Below, piece by piece: positions 17,207-27,083 of a DNA stretch of 64,000 nt. The position numbers and the translations under genes were made by a program. The stretch's first letter is position 1. Every line of letters starts with the position of its first letter. This stretch comes from Caulobacter sp. BP25 (GTDB taxonomy: Bacteria > Pseudomonadota > Alphaproteobacteria > Caulobacterales > Caulobacteraceae), in NCBI RefSeq assembly GCF_002737755.1, contig NZ_PEGH01000009.1, positions 124,001 through 188,000 on the forward strand, in the 5' to 3' direction. Under the pieces are notes generated by a model. That model did no database searches, was not told the origin of the DNA, and saw only the letters and a program-made list of their open reading frames with translations.

Positions 17207-18288
17207 TAGCGGGCCGCCTTGTCGAGCGGCTTGACCTTGTCGCCGTCCAAGGTGAAGGCCGAGCCGCCCAGCAGCACGCGCGTGCCGACGGCCGGGCCGT
17301 CGATCAGCTGCACCCAGCCGCCGGCGCGCAGGCCGGTCTTGACCGGGATCTGGCGGGCGCGGTTCTGGTCGTCGACCGCCATCAGCGAGGCCCCTTCGGC
17401 GTCGAGGCGCAGAGCGGCCTCGGGCACGGCGGTGACCTGGACGCCCGAGGCGCCGAACTCGGCCGTGGCCATGCCGCCGGCCCGCAGGGCCTCGTTCAGC
17501 GGCAGACGCACGCGCACGCGACCAAGACGCGTCGTGGTGTCGATCAGGGGGCTGACGATGCGGACCTCGCCCGAGACGGTCGCGCCGCCAGGGACGCTGA
17601 CCCGCACCGGTTGGCCCACGCGGACGTTGGACAGGTCGGCCTCGCTGACCTCGGCGTTCAGCTCGACCAGGCCATCGCGGGCGATGCGGAACCAGGGCGT
17701 GCTGCCGCCGGCCACGTCGCCGGGACGCACCGTGCGCTCCAGCACCCGGCCGGAGACCGGGGCGGTGATGGTCATGCGGCGGTCGCGGGTGCGCAGCTCT
17801 TCCAGGGCGGCCGCCTGGGCTTTCGCCGTGTAGCGGCGGCTCTCGATCTGCTCCTGGGAGAGAATCCCCTGTCCGTCGAGGCCGCTGACGCGCTTGGCTT
17901 CGGCTTCGGCCTGGGCGGCGACGGCGGCCTGTTGGGCGATCTGAGCGCGCAGCAGGGTGTTGTCCAACTGGGCCAGCGGCTGGCCGGCCCGGACCCAGGC
18001 GCCTTCCTCGACGAAGACCTGGGCGACGCGGTAGCCCGAGAGCTCCGAGCCCACGGCCGCCTCCTCGCGCGGGATCAGTTGGCCCGAGGCCTTGAAGCCG
18101 CCGCCGAGAGCCCGGGTCTCGACGCGGGTGACCGAGACGGCGCGGGCCTGCTCGGCGCCGGCGGGCTTGGCGGTGTCGGCTTCTGGCTTCTTACCGCAGG
18201 CGGCGAGGCCCCCGCCGACGCCGACGAGGGCGGCGCTGACCAGGGCGGTGGCGATCAGAGAACGGGTCGTCATCGGGGCGGGTCTCAT
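17206..18288 (-). CDS. RND efflux periplasmic adaptor lipoprotein
   Basis: This is a membrane fusion protein of about 360 residues. A signal peptide with lipobox (LVGVGGGLAAC, then GKK) anchors it to the inner membrane. A biotinyl-lipoyl-like domain and an alpha-helical hairpin (alanine/glutamine-rich, AQIAQQAAVAAQAEAEAKRV) follow, then a beta-barrel part with GRVLERTVRPGDVAGGSTPW. It bridges the pump and the outer-membrane channel. The start at 18288 overlaps the channel gene stop (ATGA); the internal ATG at 18273 gives MTTRSLIATALV and is the alternative. Further upstream in-frame sequence belongs to the channel gene. Confidence 0.92.
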   Translation of the reverse strand: MRPAPMTTRSLIATALVSAALVGVGGGLAACGKKPEADTAKPAGAEQARAVSVTRVETRALGGGFKASGQLIPREEAAVGSELSGYRVAQVFVEEGAWVRAGQPLAQLDNTLLRAQIAQQAAVAAQAEAEAKRVSGLDGQGILSQEQIESRRYTAKAQAAALEELRTRDRRMTITAPVSGRVLERTVRPGDVAGGSTPWFRIARDGLVELNAEVSEADLSNVRVGQPVRVSVPGGATVSGEVRIVSPLIDTTTRLGRVRVRLPLNEALRAGGMATAEFGASGVQVTAVPEAALRLDAEGASLMAVDDQNRARQIPVKTGLRAGGWVQLIDGPAVGTRVLLGGSAFTLDGDKVKPLDKAAR

Positions 18289-19775
18289 TGCGCGGAAGGC
18301 TTCTGGGGAAAGCTCTGCGGCGACCATCCGCCGCCGAGCGCCTTGTAGGTCTGGACGGCGCGTTGCAGCGCCTGGGTCTGGGCCCCGGTCAGGGCGGTGC
18401 GAGCGCCGCGCCAGGACTGCTCGGTCTGTAGAGCCGTGGTCAGGTCGGTCAGGCCCGCAGCGTAGCCCTTGCGGCTGGCCTCGTAGGCGACGGCGGCGCG
18501 ACGCTCGCCGGAGGCCAGCAGGGCCACGCGGCGCTGGTCGGCGTCGAGTTGCACCAGCGCGTTCTCGGCCTCGCCGAAGGCGGTCTGGACGGTCTGCTCG
18601 TAGGTGATCGCCGCCTGCTCGACGCGCGCGCCTTGGGCCTTGATGTCGGACAGCAGCTTGGGGATGTTCAGCACCGGGACCGACAGGTTCGCGCCCAGGG
18701 TCCAAGCCGAGCTGGTGGTCGAGGTGGTCTGGCTTGGCTGCAGGAAGCTGGGGCTGATCGCCTTGGAGAGGCCAACCCCCGGCTCCAGGTTCAGGGTCGG
18801 AAACAGCGCCAGCTCGTTGACGTTCAGGGTGGACGAGGCCGACAGCAGCCGCGCGGCGGCTTCGCGCACGTCAGGGCGGCGAGCCAGCAGCGCGCCAGGG
18901 GCGGTGGCGGGGATCGGCGGGGCCTTGGCCAGAACCGGCTCGACCGGCAGGCTGGCCAGCGGATCGACGCCCTTGCCGACCAGGATCAGCAGGCTACGGC
19001 GCGAGGCCTGCAGCTGGGCTTCCAGTTGGGCGACCTGGGCCTGGGCCTGGGCGAGGTCGGCGGCGGCGCGATCGCTCTCGGCGGTGGCCGCCAGGCCTCG
19101 GCGGCCCCTCTCAGTGGCGACGTCGTACAGGCTCTGGGCGATGCGGGCGCTCTGGCGGGCGTCGTCCAGCTGAACCGCATAGCCGCGCGCCTCGAAATAG
19201 GACTGAGCGACATTGGCGGCCAGGGCCGCGCGGGCGCCTTCGTAAGCGAAGCGGGCGGCGGCCAGGTCGTTGTCGACCACCTTGCGCGCGGCGCGGCGGC
19301 GGCCGATCAGGTCCAGCTCCCACGAGACGTCGAAGCTGGCCGAATAGGTCTTGCTGACCCCGCCCTGGGTGAAGCCGCCGGGGCCGTTCTGGTCGATGAT
19401 GTCGGTGTCGACGCGCTGGGCCGAGCCGGTCAGGGGCGTGGAGGGGATATAGAGCTGGCGGACCTGGCCGGAGCGGACGGCGCGGGCTTCCTCCAGCCGC
19501 GCGGCGGCCAGGCGCGCGTCGGGCGCTTGGGCCAGAGCCGTCGTGACCAGATCGTTCAGGACCGGATCGTTGAAGCGGGTCCACCACTGGTCCAGCGCCT
19601 GGGCGGGCAGGGGCGTTCCGGCCGGCGCCTGATAGGCGGCGGGCAGGCGCGCGTCGACCTTGGGCGCGGGGCTCACGCAGCCGCTCAGCGCCGCCGCCGT
19701 CGCGGCCAGCGCCGCGCCGCGCGCGCCGAGGGAGGAGCCAGAACGCCCGGCCGAGCCGGTCTTGGCGAAACGCAT
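18285..19775 (-). CDS. NodT-type outer-membrane efflux lipoprotein
   Basis: This 496-residue TolC-like channel has a lipoprotein signal (AATAAALSGC, cysteine at about 33). Two duplicated outer-membrane efflux domains are rich in helical heptads, including ARLAAARLEEARAVRSGQVR, and a second half carries RRPDVREAAARLLSASSTLN. It is the first gene of the efflux operon, with the adaptor and pump downstream. The 243-bp upstream region, shared with the divergent gene at 20019, must hold its promoter. No adjacent regulator of this operon is evident; the TetR gene at 22159 is two genes away. Confidence 0.93.
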   Translation of the reverse strand: MRFAKTGSAGRSGSSLGARGAALAATAAALSGCVSPAPKVDARLPAAYQAPAGTPLPAQALDQWWTRFNDPVLNDLVTTALAQAPDARLAAARLEEARAVRSGQVRQLYIPSTPLTGSAQRVDTDIIDQNGPGGFTQGGVSKTYSASFDVSWELDLIGRRRAARKVVDNDLAAARFAYEGARAALAANVAQSYFEARGYAVQLDDARQSARIAQSLYDVATERGRRGLAATAESDRAAADLAQAQAQVAQLEAQLQASRRSLLILVGKGVDPLASLPVEPVLAKAPPIPATAPGALLARRPDVREAAARLLSASSTLNVNELALFPTLNLEPGVGLSKAISPSFLQPSQTTSTTSSAWTLGANLSVPVLNIPKLLSDIKAQGARVEQAAITYEQTVQTAFGEAENALVQLDADQRRVALLASGERRAAVAYEASRKGYAAGLTDLTTALQTEQSWRGARTALTGAQTQALQRAVQTYKALGGGWSPQSFPQKPSAQ

Positions 19776-20018
19776 GAAGATCAGTTCCGATATTGGCTAT
19801 GCGCGGGCGCGGTACGGCGACCGATGTTGTCCCAATAGGCGTCCCCCGACGGATGCGAAACCCCTCGTCGAACGCCCTGGCTAAGCTTCCGTTGCGACGA
19901 TCCCAATCGTGTCATCAACACCCTCTATACGCGGTCAGGACGTCGCTGGATGAAACCCTTTTTCCGCCCCGAACCGTCAAGCTTGACCTTAAGCGGGATG
20001 TGATAGACCCAAGGACGC
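19776..20018. other. Divergent intergenic region, efflux operon / heme-barrel gene
   Basis: This 243-bp stretch has no gene. It contains AT-richer pieces (GATCAGTTCCGATATTGGC near 19785) and GATCCCAATCGTGTCATC near 19900, and AAGGA just before the ATG at 20019. No convincing promoter consensus or palindrome was found. Confidence 0.4.
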
Positions 20019-20699
20019 ATGAGCGAGTTCCCAGCCGACATTTTCTCCGAACCGGAAGACGTTGATCCCGACACTCTGGCCAATCTGGGTCCGCTGACGC
20101 GGCTGGCCGGGGTCTGGGAAGGCCGCAAGGGCGTTGACCTGAACCCCAAGGCTGATGGACCCGAGCGCCGCGAGTTCTTGGAACGCATCGAACTGCATCC
20201 GATCGACCCGCAGGCCAACGGCCCGCAACTGCTGTACGGCCTGCGCTACCACGTCCACATCGTCGCCTCGGACGAGGACACCACGTTCCACGACCAGATC
20301 GGCTATTGGCTGTGGGAGCCGGCCACGGGCCTGATCATGCAGACCCTGACCATCCCGCGCGGCCAGGTGGCGCTGGCCAAGGGTCAGGCCAACGCCGACG
20401 GCTCGGGCCTGTCGGTGCGCGCCGAGCGCGGCGGTGCGGGCTATGGGATCTGCTCGACGGACTTCCTGGAGTGGGCGTTCCGCACGGACTCCTACCAGCT
20501 GGATATCCGCTTCGAGGACGACGGGGGCTGGTCATACGTCTCGACGACCATGCTGCAGGTGCGCGGCCGCGATGAGCCGTTCAAGCACATCGACCGCAAT
20601 ACCCTGGTCAAGGTTGGCGAACCGCGCCCCAATCCCTCGGCCCGCATCGCGGCCGGCGAGAGCCTGGCCCAGGCGCACGGGTTCCTGACGCTGGGGTGA
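20019..20699 (+). CDS. Nitrobindin-like heme-binding beta-barrel protein (FABP-like)
   Basis: This 226-residue cytosolic protein has the pattern of the nitrobindin/THAP4-like beta-barrel family: LGPLTRLAGVWEGRKGVDLN at the start, QLLYGLRYHVHI and FHDQIGYWLWEPATGLIMQT in the middle, and later strands ending RNTLVKVG. Family members bind ferric heme and may handle NO or peroxynitrite. The histidine that ligates heme in nitrobindins cannot be assigned by eye. AAGGA precedes the ATG. A mirror repeat (20731-20838) follows directly. Confidence 0.75.
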   Translation: MSEFPADIFSEPEDVDPDTLANLGPLTRLAGVWEGRKGVDLNPKADGPERREFLERIELHPIDPQANGPQLLYGLRYHVHIVASDEDTTFHDQIGYWLWEPATGLIMQTLTIPRGQVALAKGQANADGSGLSVRAERGGAGYGICSTDFLEWAFRTDSYQLDIRFEDDGGWSYVSTTMLQVRGRDEPFKHIDRNTLVKVGEPRPNPSARIAAGESLAQAHGFLTLG

Positions 20700-20730
20700 G
20701 GGTTGCGGTCTAAAACCCGGATAGTTCTCT

Positions 20731-20838
20731 CGTCATCCCGGCCGTAGCGCGAAGCGCGGAGAGCCGGGACCCAGGGGCAACTGCGGTGCGCCGGCCTCTA
20801 GGTCCCGGATAGCCTCTTCGAGGCTTCCGGGATGACGA
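20731..20838. repeat. Intergenic mirror repeat, family B, copy 1
   Basis: This element starts CGTCATCCCGGCC and ends TTCCGGGATGACG. GCGCGAAGCGC and GGTCCCGG-like inner arms are present. A related element with CATCCCGGCC..GGGATGAC borders lies at 22062-22150. It has no coding potential. Confidence 0.75.
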
Positions 20839-20850
20839 GGTTTTGGATTT

Positions 20851-21966
20851 CTACAGATAATCCAACAAGCTTGGCGGCCCGGCCATCGAGCCGTTGGCGT
20901 TGAACATCTGGCTGAGCTTCTCGCGCGAGGCCTGGAGTTCGACCATCTTGGCGTAGGCGGCCGGGGTCCAGCCGGAGGCCTGGCGCTCCTCGGTCGTCAT
21001 GCCGGCGTAGCGGGTGATCATCGCCTTGCCGAAGCCGCCGGGGTCGTCGCTGGTCGACTGAAAGCTGGCCTTGATTGCGGCGCTGTCGCGCGAGCGGACC
21101 TCGATCTCGGCCATATGAATCTCGTGGGCTGAGAACTGCTCATCCTGGTTCAGGGCCACAGCCGCCAGCGAGCGATCGTCGAAACGGCGGAAGTCGATAT
21201 AGCCGCTGTCGGGGCTCTTGGCCGCGTCGGGATGCACGGCCAGCGAATATTGCTTGTCCAGCGCGACGCGGACGTCGGTGGCGACCTTGCCAAAGTCGCG
21301 GGTCTTGGCACCGGCGACCATGCTGCCGGTCTCGTTGACATAGGCGGCGACCCTGTCGTTTTTCACGCCGACGGGCGCCAGGCCCGGCCGGGCTATGGCC
21401 TGGCCGCGCGCCTCGACCAGGGCGGCGCGGTCGCGGCTCCAGGCGGCCGAAGCCTTCTCCTCGGGGCCAGCGGCGTCCATCTGGTCTATGGCGGTCTGAT
21501 AGAGGGTCGCGTAGTCGCCGGTCAGCCGCGCCTGGGCGGCGGGGCCGGCCAGGGCCTGATCGTGCTGGGCCTTCAGCGCCAGGGACGCCACGACCTGCTG
21601 CTCGATCGGAAAGTCGCCGCCCTGGTTGCTGGCCACGGCGTATAGCGAGCGGCGGTCCAGGCCCGAGACGTCGATCGTCGGATTGCCGTCCTTCAAGGCG
21701 TTGGTGGTCCCCGCCGCCTTCAGGCGCGCGGCGATCTGGGCCTTGGACTCGGCGACCACGCCCTCGACCGTGCGGGAGTCGGTCTGGGCCTTCAGCGCCG
21801 CCTGGGCGGCGGGCGAGAGCGTGACGTTGACCGCCGGGGTGTTGATCGTCGGGCTCTGGTCGCGGGTCTGGCCATAGCCGGTCGCCTGGTTGGCGCGCTG
21901 CGTCGCCGTTTGGCCGGCGGTTAGGCCGGGCGCGTAGGTCGACGAATACGGATTGATCGTCGTCAT
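20851..21966 (-). CDS. Hypothetical protein with two internal repeats
   Basis: This 371-residue protein is not recognised. It starts MTTINPYSSTYAPGL, followed by a low-complexity threonine/alanine/glutamine-rich N-terminus and SPAAQAALKAQ, features common in Caulobacter flagellar or secreted accessory proteins. Two homologous segments are visible: IDVSGLDRRSLYAVASNQGG (about 99-118) and IDFRRFDDRSLAAVALNQDE (about 258-277). Each is followed by an F-x(2-3)-E/Q amphipathic helix. There is no signal peptide and no membrane segment. Two GANTC sites and a TTAACCAT site precede the start, suggesting cell-cycle control. Confidence 0.6.
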   Translation of the reverse strand: MTTINPYSSTYAPGLTAGQTATQRANQATGYGQTRDQSPTINTPAVNVTLSPAAQAALKAQTDSRTVEGVVAESKAQIAARLKAAGTTNALKDGNPTIDVSGLDRRSLYAVASNQGGDFPIEQQVVASLALKAQHDQALAGPAAQARLTGDYATLYQTAIDQMDAAGPEEKASAAWSRDRAALVEARGQAIARPGLAPVGVKNDRVAAYVNETGSMVAGAKTRDFGKVATDVRVALDKQYSLAVHPDAAKSPDSGYIDFRRFDDRSLAAVALNQDEQFSAHEIHMAEIEVRSRDSAAIKASFQSTSDDPGGFGKAMITRYAGMTTEERQASGWTPAAYAKMVELQASREKLSQMFNANGSMAGPPSLLDYL

Positions 21967-21973
21967 GCGGCGA

Positions 21974-22038
21974 GACTCGAAGCGAATCAGTGGCTTGAGC
22001 GTATCAGGCGCCGGCGACGCAACCTAGGTTATGGTTAA
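21974..22038 (-). promoter_or_regulatory. CtrA-like half-site and paired GANTC sites
   Basis: On the minus strand, TTAACCAT (22031-22038) is followed by GATTC (21984-21988) and GAGTC (21974-21978), all within 72 bp of the ATG at 21966. These match the Caulobacter CtrA half-site and the CcrM methylation sequence, both usual at cell-cycle promoters. Function is inferred. Confidence 0.4.
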
Positions 22039-22061
22039 TGTGTCGCAACACTTTGCAATAT

Positions 22062-22150
22062 GTCATCCCGGCCAAACACGAAGCGCGCCGAGCTGGGACC
22101 GCGGCAATCGCCGGCGTTTCTCGCGGTCCCGGGTCTCCGCCTGGGATGAC
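22062..22150. repeat. Intergenic mirror repeat, family B, copy 2
   Basis: The borders are GTCATCCCGGCC and CTGGGATGAC. The inner arms CTGGGACCGCGG and TCGCGGTCCCGGG pair. It lies between divergently oriented promoter space and the stop of the TetR gene at 22159. Confidence 0.7.
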
Positions 22151-22158
22151 AGCCGTCC

Positions 22159-23400
22159 CTACCCCAACACGCCCGTCAGCAGAGGCCGGGCGAAGAGGTC
22201 GGCGGCTTCTTCGCGCTCGAGGCCCTGGACCCAGATCGGCAGAGAGGCGGCGGCGTTCAGCATCGAGTTGATCATGTGGGCGGCGATGCTGGGGTCGATC
22301 GGGCGGATCGAGCCGTCGGCGATCCCATCCGAGATGATCGAGGCGAAGCGCTGCCAGCCGCGCGCATAGCCGTCGGCCATCTCGTGGCGCAGTTCAGCGG
22401 GCAGGGCGCCCATCGACGAGGCGCGCAGCAGCGGCCCGTGCTCGGACAGCTGGTAGGCGCATAGCCCCGCCGCCGTCGAGGCCAGCTGGGTCCAGCTGTC
22501 GGTGTCTAGATCACGGGCGTCCAGCTGCGAGCGGCGGGTGACGGTGAAGGTCCGCTCGAAGCACTCGGCGACCAGGGCGTCCTTGTCGTCATGGTGATGG
22601 TAGAACGAGCCCTTGGTCACGTTCAGCGCCGCCGAGATCTCCTCGACCGAGGCGCCGCGATAGCCGCGCTGGTTGATCAGCCGCGTGGCGGCGACCAGGA
22701 AGGTCTCGCGCCATTCCAGGCCGTCGGGAGCCAATTCGTCTTGGGATAGGGGCGTCGGGTCGGGCAAGGCGCGCGGCGTCCAAGTCCGACCGGCGGCCGG
22801 CAGACCATTGAGCAGCAGGTCGCCCATCCGGTCGCGCACCCGGCCATAGTCCTCGACGTCGTAGCGGCGCAGCCAGGTCCCCGCCCAGAACACCTGCTCC
22901 ATCAGGAGATGGGCGCGGGCGTTGCGCTGGCGCTTATCCAGATGCGCCAGGGACGGATCGTCGAAGAAGCTGCGCACGCGCCGGAACAGATTGTTGAACG
23001 CCTCGACCACCGAGCCGCGCAGGGGCTCCTTCAGCGCCTTGACCTCGGCGAAGCTGGTCAGCGGCGTGGCCTGGCCCAGGCGCACGCCCCGGTGCAGGTC
23101 GAGATAGAGATCCAGGAACTTGACGATCCGGTCGGCAGGCGAGCCTTGCGCGGCGGCCTCCTCGACCATGGCCTCGAAGCGCTCCAGCCCGCGCATGAAG
23201 CAGGCGGCGGCCAGGTCGTCCTTCTTGCGGTAGTAGTAGGTGACGCTGGTGGTGTTCAGTCCGACCTGGGCGGCGACGTCGGACAGGGTCATGCCGCGCA
23301 CGCCCTGACGGTTCAGGATCACCGTGGCCGCGGCCAGGATGGCCTCCTTCTTGCGGGCGTAGCGCTCTGTCGACGCCCCGCCGATCCGACCATCGTCCAT
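22159..23400 (-). CDS. Tandem TetR/AcrR-type regulator (two DNA-binding domains)
   Basis: This 413-residue protein is about twice the usual TetR length. The first TetR HTH is at about 15-62 (MTLSDVAAQVGLNTTSVTYY), followed by a helical ligand domain. A second complete TetR HTH is at about 230-277 (ASVEEISAALNVTKGSFYHH), followed by another helical domain to the C-terminus (LLTGVLG). It could bind two operators or act as an intramolecular pseudo-dimer. The target is unknown; neighbours are the IS/repeat region and the two-repeat hypothetical gene. Confidence 0.88.
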   Translation of the reverse strand: MDDGRIGGASTERYARKKEAILAAATVILNRQGVRGMTLSDVAAQVGLNTTSVTYYYRKKDDLAAACFMRGLERFEAMVEEAAAQGSPADRIVKFLDLYLDLHRGVRLGQATPLTSFAEVKALKEPLRGSVVEAFNNLFRRVRSFFDDPSLAHLDKRQRNARAHLLMEQVFWAGTWLRRYDVEDYGRVRDRMGDLLLNGLPAAGRTWTPRALPDPTPLSQDELAPDGLEWRETFLVAATRLINQRGYRGASVEEISAALNVTKGSFYHHHDDKDALVAECFERTFTVTRRSQLDARDLDTDSWTQLASTAAGLCAYQLSEHGPLLRASSMGALPAELRHEMADGYARGWQRFASIISDGIADGSIRPIDPSIAAHMINSMLNAAASLPIWVQGLEREEAADLFARPLLTGVLG

Positions 23401-23616
23401 CGAAACTCACCCCAAGAACACGCGGGCCCCGTCGGGCGGCGCGATCGGACGTCCCGCCTATCTAGGCGTCCAAGGGCCGCCCCGAAAGGCCATCCCCTCC
23501 GTGAAGGGATAATCTGGCTTCCCGTAGCGTCAGGGTTTGTCAGGAATGTTTCAGGAGGGGGCGAACGCGCGGTCGGAAATGCGCCACCCAACCACGACCG
23601 TCATTCCCGCCCTTGT

Positions 23617-24882
23617 TGTTCAGACCGGGTAGATAGCGGACACCTGTTCGGAGACATGGCGGACACTTTTGGGAAGGGTCAAGTCGATGGTTGCGATCTG
23701 GTGTGAGGCGAAGAAGACGCCGTAGAGGCCGTCGCGTTCCAGGGGGCGCAGAGCGAGGGTTTCGCCTTGGAAGGCCTTAGGGACCCGCCAGAAGCGGCCC
23801 TTGAACTGGACGTAGGCCTTGGTGGTGGAGACGGTGCGGAGGATATCGGCGCTGTCGTACTGGGGCTGGGGGGCTTGGCGGGGCATGGATCTTGGGCTGG
23901 TCCGATAGCGACTGGCGGGACAAGCCTGGTCGAGCGCTTCGTGGGGACGCTCGTGATTGTAGAGTTCGCGCCAGCGATCCAGGGCGCGCTGGACCTGAGC
24001 GAAACTGTCGAAGGGCTGCAGGTCGAAGACCTCGGCGGCCAGGGAGCGGTGGAAGCGCTCGATCTTGCCCCGGCTCTGAGGATGGTAGGGGCGGCTGTAG
24101 AGCACCTGGACGCCCAGCTTGAGCAGCCAGACAGCCAGTCGCGTCCAACGCTCGCCACTGGCCTCGCCCCAGGGCGGTCCATTGTCGACGAAGAAGGCCT
24201 GAGGCAGGCCGTGATGGCGGAAAGCCCGCTCCAGGTGAGCCTTGACGGTGGCGCCGCGCTGGTCGGCGCAAGCCTGCAGGCCAAGCGAAAAGCGCGAATG
24301 GTCGTCCAGGATCGTCAGCGGATGGCAGCGCTCGCCGTTGGTCAGCTTGATCCAGCCCTTGAAGTCCATCTGCCAAAGCTCGTTGGGATGGCTCTTCTCG
24401 AACCGGTTCCAGGCCTTGCCCGGTGAGGGCGGGAAAGCCTCGATCAACCCATGCCGGCGCAGGATCGCGTGCACCGTCGACACCGCGGGCGCGGCCGTTC
24501 CGCGCGCCTCCAGCCAGGCCTTCAGCTTGCGCGCCCCCCAGGCCGGATGCGCCTCCCGCGCCGTCAGCACCGCAGCCTCGATCTCCGATGAGCTGCGTCC
24601 TGGGCTCTCACGCGGTCGACGCGAGCGGTCCGCCAGCCCCTCATCCCCCGCCGCCGCCCGCGCCAGCCACTTGTAGCCCACGTCCGGACTTATCCCGAAC
24701 CGACGGCATAGCTCCCGCCGGTTGGCTCCCTCCAGCAGCGCAAGCCTGACAAACGCCCGCCGCTCTTCCATCGCCGACACCTCGCGCCAAGGCATGGACC
24801 GCACTCCTCAAGAGCCTCATCCAGCCGATGATGTGTCAGCTATCTCCCCGAACAACCGTCAGGCATGTCCCCGGTCTGAACA
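23617..24882 (-). mobile_element. IS481-family insertion sequence, complete
   Basis: The element is 1266 bp. The ends are TGTTCAGACCGGGTAG on the left and, on the complementary strand, TGTTCAGACCGGGGAC on the right, giving 13 identical terminal bases. It is flanked by a 5-bp target duplication CTTGT (23612-23616 and 24883-24887). Subterminal blocks TGTTCGGAGACATGGCGGAC and TGTTCGGGGAGATAGCTGAC form a second inverted pair. It carries one intact transposase, and the perfect duplication suggests recent insertion. Confidence 0.92.
23620..24804 (-). CDS. IS481-family DDE transposase
   Basis: This transposase is 394 residues, or 391 if MPWREVSAMEERRAF is the start. An N-terminal HTH (LLEGANRRELCRRFGISPDV) is followed by a second HTH-like part and an RNase-H-fold integrase core. 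Catalytic acidic residues are seen in WQMDFKGW, FFVDNGPPWGE and IERFHRSLAAE, and the C-terminal RYRTSPRSM segment is present. There are no frameshifts, so it is likely active. The stop codon lies within the left terminal repeat, as is common for compact IS elements. Confidence 0.92.
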   Translation of the reverse strand: MRSMPWREVSAMEERRAFVRLALLEGANRRELCRRFGISPDVGYKWLARAAAGDEGLADRSRRPRESPGRSSSEIEAAVLTAREAHPAWGARKLKAWLEARGTAAPAVSTVHAILRRHGLIEAFPPSPGKAWNRFEKSHPNELWQMDFKGWIKLTNGERCHPLTILDDHSRFSLGLQACADQRGATVKAHLERAFRHHGLPQAFFVDNGPPWGEASGERWTRLAVWLLKLGVQVLYSRPYHPQSRGKIERFHRSLAAEVFDLQPFDSFAQVQRALDRWRELYNHERPHEALDQACPASRYRTSPRSMPRQAPQPQYDSADILRTVSTTKAYVQFKGRFWRVPKAFQGETLALRPLERDGLYGVFFASHQIATIDLTLPKSVRHVSEQVSAIYPV

Positions 24883-25029
24883 CTTGTGGCGGGAACCCCT
24901 CTATCGGCCGCAAGTGAGGAGGGGGCGGACCGCAGGCGGTCCGCTTGCATCTCACGTGTCAGCTGAACCAGGGGTTCTCGCCACAAGGGCGGGAATGACG
25001 GAGAATGATGGGCGTTGAAGGGCGCGCCC

Positions 25030-26964
<1,935 letters not shown>

Positions 26965-27083
26965 CCTGATTCCCTCGTCTTCAATCAGGATGCGCCCATC
27001 CGGGTAAAGTTTGGGTTGCGACGGAATGTCGCGCTCGCTTTTCCGGGCGGCGCCAAAAAGACAATGGAGCAGGGGAGGAAATC

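Larger units (their letters stand above)
23599..25001. repeat. Family A mirror repeat, copy 2, split by an IS
   Basis: The left fragment 23599-23616 (CGTCATTCCCGCCCTTGT) and right fragment 24883-25001 rejoin, after removal of the IS and one CTTGT, into a repeat matching 40732-40864 almost throughout. Shared blocks include the GCGGACCGCAGGCGGTCCGC hairpin, TTGCATCTCACGTGTCAGCT and CAAGGGCGGGAATGACGG. Confidence 0.9.

Noticed and set aside
18289-18705. N-terminal extension of the efflux adaptor
   Set aside because: It is out-of-frame reading of the channel gene; the lipoprotein signal peptide fixes the start at 18288 or 18273.
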